A DNA stretch of 8,836 bases from Desulfovibrio sp. (GTDB lineage: Bacteria; Desulfobacterota; Desulfovibrionia; Desulfovibrionales; Desulfovibrionaceae): positions 1 through 8,836 of the forward strand of contig JAITEY010000264.1 in the NCBI GenBank assembly GCA_031281815.1, in the 5' to 3' direction. Under the pieces are notes generated by a model, which saw only the letters and a program-made list of their open reading frames with translations, was not told the DNA's origin and made no database searches. The translations under genes were made by a program, and so were the position numbers. The stretch's first letter is position 1. Every line of letters begins with the position of its first letter. Positions 5,795 through 8,836 of the stretch are shown one piece after another.

Positions 5795-6946
5795 TTACGC
5801 CCGGCTCCCGGTGAAGCCGTGAATGCCGCTTCGGCAACCCCTTATTTCAGGAAAAGTCAAGCCGGCCGGCTGCCGGGCAGGATTCATTCTGTGGTCGGGG
5901 CCGGTTGCGGATTGCGGCGAATACGGTTGGAGAGCTTTTTCCGGAAACGCGGTATAGTCCTGCCCGGACAGACGGCGGACGCGGCTGACAACCACGGCGC
6001 ATACTCCCGCCGCGCCCGCATCAAGCAGCGCGGCGGCAGCGGCGCGCAGGGTTGCGCCCGTGGTCAAGGTATCGTCCACAAGCACGACATGTCTGCCGCG
6101 CAGCGGGCGGGCGCATGCAAAAGCTCCGTCGACGTTTGCCGCGCGTTCTGAACGGTCGGAGCGCGTTTGCGGGGATGTAGCCCTGATACGCAGGAGCAGA
6201 TCCGGCCGCATGGGACACCCCAGCGCCGCCGCGGCCGGCCGGGCCAGTTCCAGGGCTTGATTGTAGCCCCTGTGCAGCAGGCGGGTTTTGTGCAAGGGGA
6301 CGGGCGTCACTATGTCCGCCGGCAGTTCGCGCAGGGCAGGGTGCGCGCTTACAAGCGTGCCCAAAGCCGCTCCGAGGTGCGTTTGCCCGCGGAATTTGAG
6401 ATCAAGCAGCAGTCTGCGCAACAGTCCCTCGTGTTCTCCGTGAAAAAGCAAACGGCTCCACGGCGGTTTTTCCCTCAGGCACGCCGCGCAGGCGCAGACC
6501 GGGAGACGGGGCCAGGCGTACAATGCGCCGCACAGAGGGCAGAAGCCGCTTTCCCTGCGCGCCAGCAGGGCGGCGCAGGCCGGGCAGAACGGCATGAGAC
6601 CTGCGGCGGCCTCCGCGGAACGGAACACGGACCCGCAGGCAAAGCAGCGCCTCTCCGCGCCCAGCGCCTTCCGGATACCCCGCAGACGGGAACCTATAAA
6701 AGCAACAATGCCGTTTTGCGGATTGTTGCCGTGTTGCCTGCCGGCATCGCCGGCCGCGCTTCCCGCTTCAGGAGCATGCTTCACGGCGTTTGCCGCCGCA
6801 GACGGTTCATCGCGCCGGAGCATGTCGTTCCGTGGCCCGAAGGCCGAGAAGATCGCGTATCGCCCCGGCGACGGTTCATCGCGCCGGGGCATGTCGTTCC
6901 GTGCGGGGCCGTTCCCCTCGCCGCAAGTCCGCTTATGCAGGCTCAT
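5795..6946 (-). CDS. ComF-family phosphoribosyltransferase-like protein with long N-terminal extension
   Basis: A 383-residue product from the chosen ATG. The ComF core runs from about residue 80 to 325. It holds a cysteine-rich zinc-ribbon region with CFAC (101-104), CPAC (121-124), CPLC (136-139) and CACAAC (151-156); then LLLDLKFRGQ, VTPVPLHKTRLLHRGYNQA with RGYNQ at 226-230, and the PRPP-binding loop VVLVDDTLTTGATL (287-300). Known ComF proteins act in DNA uptake/transformation in some bacteria; the biochemical role of most homologues is unknown. Family members usually have about 220-260 residues. Here about 80 N-terminal residues, containing RNDMPRRDEPS and RNDMLRRDEPS, come from two copies of a 34-bp DNA repeat, and about 50 C-terminal residues are also extra. 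The ATG at 6944-6946 has GGAG 5 nt upstream and overlaps the end of the flavoprotein gene by 14 bp. The frame is open further up to 7039. A start inside or after the repeats is possible, but I found no better ribosome site there. Confidence 0.88.
   Translation of the reverse strand: MSLHKRTCGEGNGPARNDMPRRDEPSPGRYAIFSAFGPRNDMLRRDEPSAAANAVKHAPEAGSAAGDAGRQHGNNPQNGIVAFIGSRLRGIRKALGAERRCFACGSVFRSAEAAAGLMPFCPACAALLARRESGFCPLCGALYAWPRLPVCACAACLREKPPWSRLLFHGEHEGLLRRLLLDLKFRGQTHLGAALGTLVSAHPALRELPADIVTPVPLHKTRLLHRGYNQALELARPAAAALGCPMRPDLLLRIRATSPQTRSDRSERAANVDGAFACARPLRGRHVVLVDDTLTTGATLRAAAAALLDAGAAGVCAVVVSRVRRLSGQDYTAFPEKALQPYSPQSATGPDHRMNPARQPAGLTFPEIRGCRSGIHGFTGSRA
6801..6834. repeat. 34-bp direct repeat, copy 1
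   Basis: A 34-bp unit beginning GACGGTTCATCGCG and ending CATGTCGTTCCGTG. The second copy at 6870-6903 differs at one base (A at 6820, where copy 2 has G). The period is 69 bp. Both copies lie in the N-terminal extension of the ComF-family gene and are read there in the same frame as NDM(L/P)RRDEPS. The unit has no strong internal palindrome. It is probably a short interspersed or tandem repeat of this genome (inference). Confidence 0.8.
6870..6903. repeat. 34-bp direct repeat, copy 2
   Basis: Second copy of the unit at 6801-6834, 33 of 34 bases identical, separated from it by 35 bp. It lies 30 bp inside the end of the flavoprotein gene and close to the predicted ComF-family start. A GGCC-CGAA-GGCC mini-hairpin occurs between the two copies (6834-6845). 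Confidence 0.8.
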
Positions 6947-7700
6947 AGTGCTCCATGCGGGGCCGCGCCCCCGCCGCAAGGCCGTATGCGTCGATGCGTT
7001 CCGCAGCTTCGCGGTCCCGGCACAAAGCGTCGTCTGCATCCAGCCCGTAGAGCAACAAGGGGTCGACAGTTGCGCTGTTCAAGGTTGCAAGCGCGGATTT
7101 CAGGCTGAGCAGGCTCCCGGCGAACAGGCGTTTGCCCCGGGGTCGCCCGCCTATGAGGATGATCCGGCACGGGCGTTTGGGGGCGTCGTCACGCAGGCCT
7201 CCGTACTCGCGCATGGACCGGAAAACCTGTATCCTGTCCACAAGGGCCTTGAACTGTGCGGGGAGATGATACCAATACACCGGAGACACGAGGCACAGTT
7301 GCTCTGCAGCGGCCAGCGCGCCGAAGAGGGTCGTACTGTCGTCGCGGGCGGCGGCCGGGCAGGGGAAAGGGCGCGTATCCGCCAGGGTCCGCAACGACAC
7401 GGCGGCGCGCCGTGCCTTGAGTTCGCGTGCGGCTTGCACGCATGCATCGCAGGCCGTGCAGGGCGAAACGGCGTAGTCGCGCAGAAAAAGTACCCGTACG
7501 CCGCGGTTCGGCGCGCCCGCGCCCGCTTCGGGAACATCGCCGACGGACGGCGCCGCTTCCCGGCCCCTGTCGAAGGCACGGCTGAAAAGGCGGGCTGCCG
7601 TGTCGCTGTTGCCGCCGGCCCGCGGACTGCAGGAAAGTACCAGACATGAAGTCGTTTCTTCCGGCACAGTGCGTGTTGCCGGCACGGCGGCTCCCTTCAT
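6933..7700 (-). CDS. Flavodoxin-fold NAD(P)H-dependent FMN reductase / iron-sulfur flavoprotein-like
   Basis: A 255-residue protein. The CSPRAGGNSDTAA loop (24-36) is the FMN-phosphate-binding motif of the flavodoxin-like reductase family. SPVYWYHLPAQFKALVDR (139-156) is the matching second flavin site, and ILIGGRPRGK near 191 fits the same fold. A CTACDAC cluster (Cys81, Cys84, Cys87) resembles the compact cysteine motif of archaeal/anaerobe iron-sulfur flavoproteins, which bind a [4Fe-4S] cluster, but a fourth ligand is not obvious. The role is probably electron transfer or reduction of a flavin, quinone or other acceptor in the cytoplasm; the substrate is unknown. A proline/glycine-rich insert (about 48-67) lies before the second beta strand. 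The ATG at 7698-7700 has AAGGA 8 nt upstream; an earlier in-frame start at 7748 has no comparable support. It overlaps the ComF-family gene by 14 bp and probably leads an operon ending in ubiX. Confidence 0.87.
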   Translation of the reverse strand: MKGAAVPATRTVPEETTSCLVLSCSPRAGGNSDTAARLFSRAFDRGREAAPSVGDVPEAGAGAPNRGVRVLFLRDYAVSPCTACDACVQAARELKARRAAVSLRTLADTRPFPCPAAARDDSTTLFGALAAAEQLCLVSPVYWYHLPAQFKALVDRIQVFRSMREYGGLRDDAPKRPCRIILIGGRPRGKRLFAGSLLSLKSALATLNSATVDPLLLYGLDADDALCRDREAAERIDAYGLAAGARPRMEHYEPA

Positions 7701-7821
7701 GCGGATTTCCTTTATGGTCTGAAAAGGCTGTCTTCCGGGAGGCGGCAAGGCCTCCGGTCCGACCGCCCCGGCGGACGGGAGCCGGCCGGGTTGTCCTCTT
7801 CATGACGGAGATGTTGCCGGA

Positions 7822-7850
7822 AAAGTATCCCCGGCTTTGCCGTGCGTCAA
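7822..7850 (-). promoter_or_regulatory. Candidate promoter of the flavoprotein-comF-ubiX operon
   Basis: On the minus strand TTGACG (7845-7850, five of six to -35) is followed after exactly 17 bp by TACTTT (7822-7827, three of six to -10). The -35 overlaps the stop codon of the DUF2325 gene. Transcription would begin about 115 nt before the flavoprotein ATG. The leader includes a 6-bp hairpin GGAGGC...GCCTCC at 7738-7755. Confidence 0.4.
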
Positions 7851-8242
7851 GCGGGAATCTCCCTGATTGCCTTGCCTTGCGGCACTCCCGGGGCAAGGCC
7901 TTGCCGGCGGTTCCCGGCGGAGAGTGTTGCCGTTTCGGAAAAAAACCGCGCCGGGCAGCGGCTGCACGCGATGCTCCTCAAGCTGCGGCGCAGCCCGCTG
8001 ACGCCGTTGGTGTGCAGAAACAGCACCGGCGTGCCGAGGCTGCGGCTGTGATTGAGCACTTCGGACTTGGCGCTGTGCGACACCATGCCGGTGAGTACAA
8101 TCAGCATATCCGGATTCCCTAGTTTGCCGACCAGACAAGATTCCTTCCCGCTGAACACTTTCAGCGTCACTCCGAGTTTTTCGGCCGCCTTTTCGTATTC
8201 ATGCTTCAGTCTGTCCAGTCCGCCCACAAATGCCGCGCGCAT
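7847..8242 (-). CDS. DUF2325 domain protein
   Basis: A 131-residue protein. Residues 1-92 match the DUF2325 pattern: MRAAFVGGLDRLKHEYEKAAEKLG at the start, FSGKESCLVGKLGNPDMLIVLTGMVSHSAKSEVLNHSRSLGTPVLFLH, and the ending NGVSGLRRSLRSI. This is a small alpha/beta fold with alternating strands and helices; its biochemical role is not established. The conserved VSHSAK segment and the N-GVS-LRR end are intact. The remaining about 40 residues (93-131) are basic, unlike the rest, and extend past the usual end of the family (about 90-100 residues). The start ATG at 8240-8242 has GGAG 7-8 nt upstream. The frame is open 37 codons further upstream, but that part overlaps the promoter region and does not resemble the family. 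It is divergent from hicB with a shared 132-bp promoter region. Confidence 0.85.
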   Translation of the reverse strand: MRAAFVGGLDRLKHEYEKAAEKLGVTLKVFSGKESCLVGKLGNPDMLIVLTGMVSHSAKSEVLNHSRSLGTPVLFLHTNGVSGLRRSLRSIACSRCPARFFSETATLSAGNRRQGLAPGVPQGKAIREIPA

Positions 8243-8277
8243 AGCCGTGCTCCGCAACGAGGGAAGACCCCCGATAG

Positions 8278-8299
8278 TTTGATAGTTTAAACGATAAAA
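8278..8299. promoter_or_regulatory. Operator-like dyad in the DUF2325/hicB divergent promoter region
   Basis: An imperfect palindrome centred on TTTAAA (between 8288 and 8289) pairs 9 of 11 positions: TTTGATAGTTT against AAACGATAAAA. GATAGTTT is also repeated in tandem at 8273-8280 and 8281-8288. The site lies just upstream of the likely hicB -10 box. HicB proteins with a DNA-binding domain commonly repress their own promoter, so it is a plausible HicB operator (inference). Confidence 0.42.
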
Positions 8300-8305
8300 A
8301 CGATG

Positions 8306-8335
8306 TGTATAGTAATATTTTACCAGCCGGGGCAA
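8306..8335. promoter_or_regulatory. Candidate overlapping divergent promoters for DUF2325 and hicB
   Basis: On the plus strand TATAGT (8308-8313) is a good -10 for hicB, but its -35 is poor. On the minus strand TTGCCC (8330-8335) followed after 18 bp by TATACA (8306-8311) is a moderate promoter for DUF2325. The two -10 boxes overlap, so one regulator could control both genes. Confidence 0.35.
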
Positions 8336-8374
8336 GGGAATTACTTTTTTCACATAAGCTTATATGGTGAAGCC

Positions 8375-8701
8375 GTGAAAAGCGTCATGATCTGCAAGGG
8401 CTATGCCGGCACAGTGGAATACAACGAAGAGGACGCCTGCCTGTTCGGGCGCATAGCAGGAATCCGCGACATCATTACCTATGAAGGGGAAAGCGTAGCA
8501 GGTATTCGGCAGGCTTTTGAGGAGGTCGTGGACGACTATCCGAATCATTGCGACGCAACCGGTAAAGAGCCCGATAAGCCCTATTCCGGTAAATTCGTGC
8601 TGCGAATCGATCCTTCAGTGCATGCCGAACTTGCGGCCAAGGCATCAGCCGACGGGAAAAGCCTCAACCGGTATATCGCCGACGTATCGGCGCACGCATA
8701 A
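8375..8701 (+). CDS. HicB-family antitoxin with C-terminal ribbon-helix-helix segment
   Basis: A 108-residue protein from a GTG start. Residues 1-62 match the HicB domain: KSVMICKGYAGTVEYNEEDACLFGRIAGI, then ITYEGESVAGIRQAFEEVVDDY, an RNase H-like fold that covers the HicA toxin. Residues 70-106 (YSGKFVLRIDPSVHAELAAKASADGKSLNRYIADV) have the beta-helix-helix pattern of RHH DNA-binding domains, with FVLRIDPSVH as the strand. I chose the GTG at 8375 because MKSVM aligns with family N-termini and GGTGA lies just upstream. An ATG at 8303 is in frame, but the intervening 24 residues look non-coding and overlap the promoter. An internal ATG at 8387 is possible. No HicA-like ORF is present upstream or downstream within the window, so this is either an orphan or a conventional pair with the partner outside it. 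Confidence 0.85.
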   Translation: MKSVMICKGYAGTVEYNEEDACLFGRIAGIRDIITYEGESVAGIRQAFEEVVDDYPNHCDATGKEPDKPYSGKFVLRIDPSVHAELAAKASADGKSLNRYIADVSAHA

Positions 8702-8749
8702 TTCCGTTTCTCGATAAAACCTAAATTCCGCAAATTTTTAGCGTAGACG

Positions 8750-8831
8750 AGTATTCATGCGGGTTTGCGGGTCATGTATACACTAATTATTAGCGAATAC
8801 ACACTTTGCGAAGCAAGTATTCATCAGGGTT
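8750..8831. repeat. Cluster of GTATTC-type motifs with direct repeats AGTATTCAT-nn-GGGTT
   Basis: AGTATTCAT followed after two bases by GGGTT occurs at 8750-8765 and again at 8816-8831 (66-bp period). Two more copies of the GTAT(T/A)C core lie between them, at 8776-8781 (GTATAC) and 8795-8800 (GAATAC, reversed). TTAGCG also occurs twice (8738-8743, 8790-8795). The stretch from 8702 to the window end holds no recognisable gene. The repeated cores suggest binding sites for one DNA-binding protein or a recombination site. Confidence 0.5.
8775..8801. promoter_or_regulatory. 27-nt imperfect palindrome, operator-like
   Basis: Arms TGTATACACTAAT and ATTAGCGAATACA pair at 11 of 13 positions around a central T at 8788. 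It lies 73 bp after the hicB stop codon, in AT-rich DNA. TTGCGG (8765-8770) and TATTAG (8788-8793), 17 bp apart, could form a weak plus-strand promoter overlapping it. Size and symmetry fit a dimeric or tetrameric repressor site; the regulator is unknown. Confidence 0.5.
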
Positions 8832-8836
8832 CCAGC

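Noticed and set aside
6801..6903. Two 34-bp repeats separated by 35 bp, resembling a minimal CRISPR array
   Set aside because: Only two copies, no further units, no cas genes, and both copies are read in frame within the ComF-family gene; a dispersed or tandem repeat fits better.
6594..7649. Long plus-strand open frame (351 codons) opposite the flavoprotein and ComF genes
   Set aside because: High-GC shadow of two well-supported minus-strand genes; its translation has no recognisable domain and is rich in Arg/Ala/Gly/Pro.
8303..8374. N-terminal extension of HicB from the ATG at 8303
   Set aside because: It would run through the predicted -10 box and has no ribosome site; HicB family proteins begin at the residues encoded from 8375.

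Overview
The window looks like part of a Desulfovibrio-like (Desulfovibrionaceae) chromosome. This is inferred from the high GC of most genes, the prs-rplY-pth gene order that I associate with Desulfovibrio, the L25/CTC type of ribosomal protein, and an anaerobe-style cysteine-containing flavoprotein. Most of it is ordinary housekeeping and accessory chromosome. I see no complete mobile element, CRISPR array, rRNA or tRNA gene.

Left part (1-1296). The window opens inside the 3' end of an O6-alkylguanine-DNA alkyltransferase gene (plus strand). Facing it is a small minus-strand gene for a cysteine-rich, phage-type protein of unknown function. A short intergenic region with a perfect 20-bp inverted repeat and a good promoter then leads to a plus-strand UPF0114/YqhA membrane protein gene, which is clearly AT-richer than the rest.

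Middle (1375-4930), all minus strand, read from right to left. A cytoplasmic GGDEF diguanylate cyclase ends in a strong intrinsic terminator. The operon prs (PRPP synthetase) - rplY (ribosomal protein L25) - pth (peptidyl-tRNA hydrolase) follows. rplY and pth are 2 bp apart and are probably translationally coupled.

Right part (5149-8242), also minus strand. A DUF2325 gene comes first, then a likely operon of an NAD(P)H-dependent FMN reductase/iron-sulfur-flavoprotein-like gene, a ComF-family phosphoribosyltransferase gene that overlaps it by 14 bp, and ubiX (prenyl-FMN synthase). The ComF protein has an unusual N-terminal extension encoded across two copies of a 34-bp direct repeat.

Right end (8243-8836). 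A HicB-type antitoxin gene with a C-terminal ribbon-helix-helix segment is divergent from DUF2325, and no hicA is visible in the window. An operator-like dyad lies in the shared promoter region. Downstream of hicB is a non-coding stretch with a 27-nt imperfect palindrome and several GTATTC-type motifs. This right end is the most likely place for something poorly described, but nothing here clearly shows a new system.
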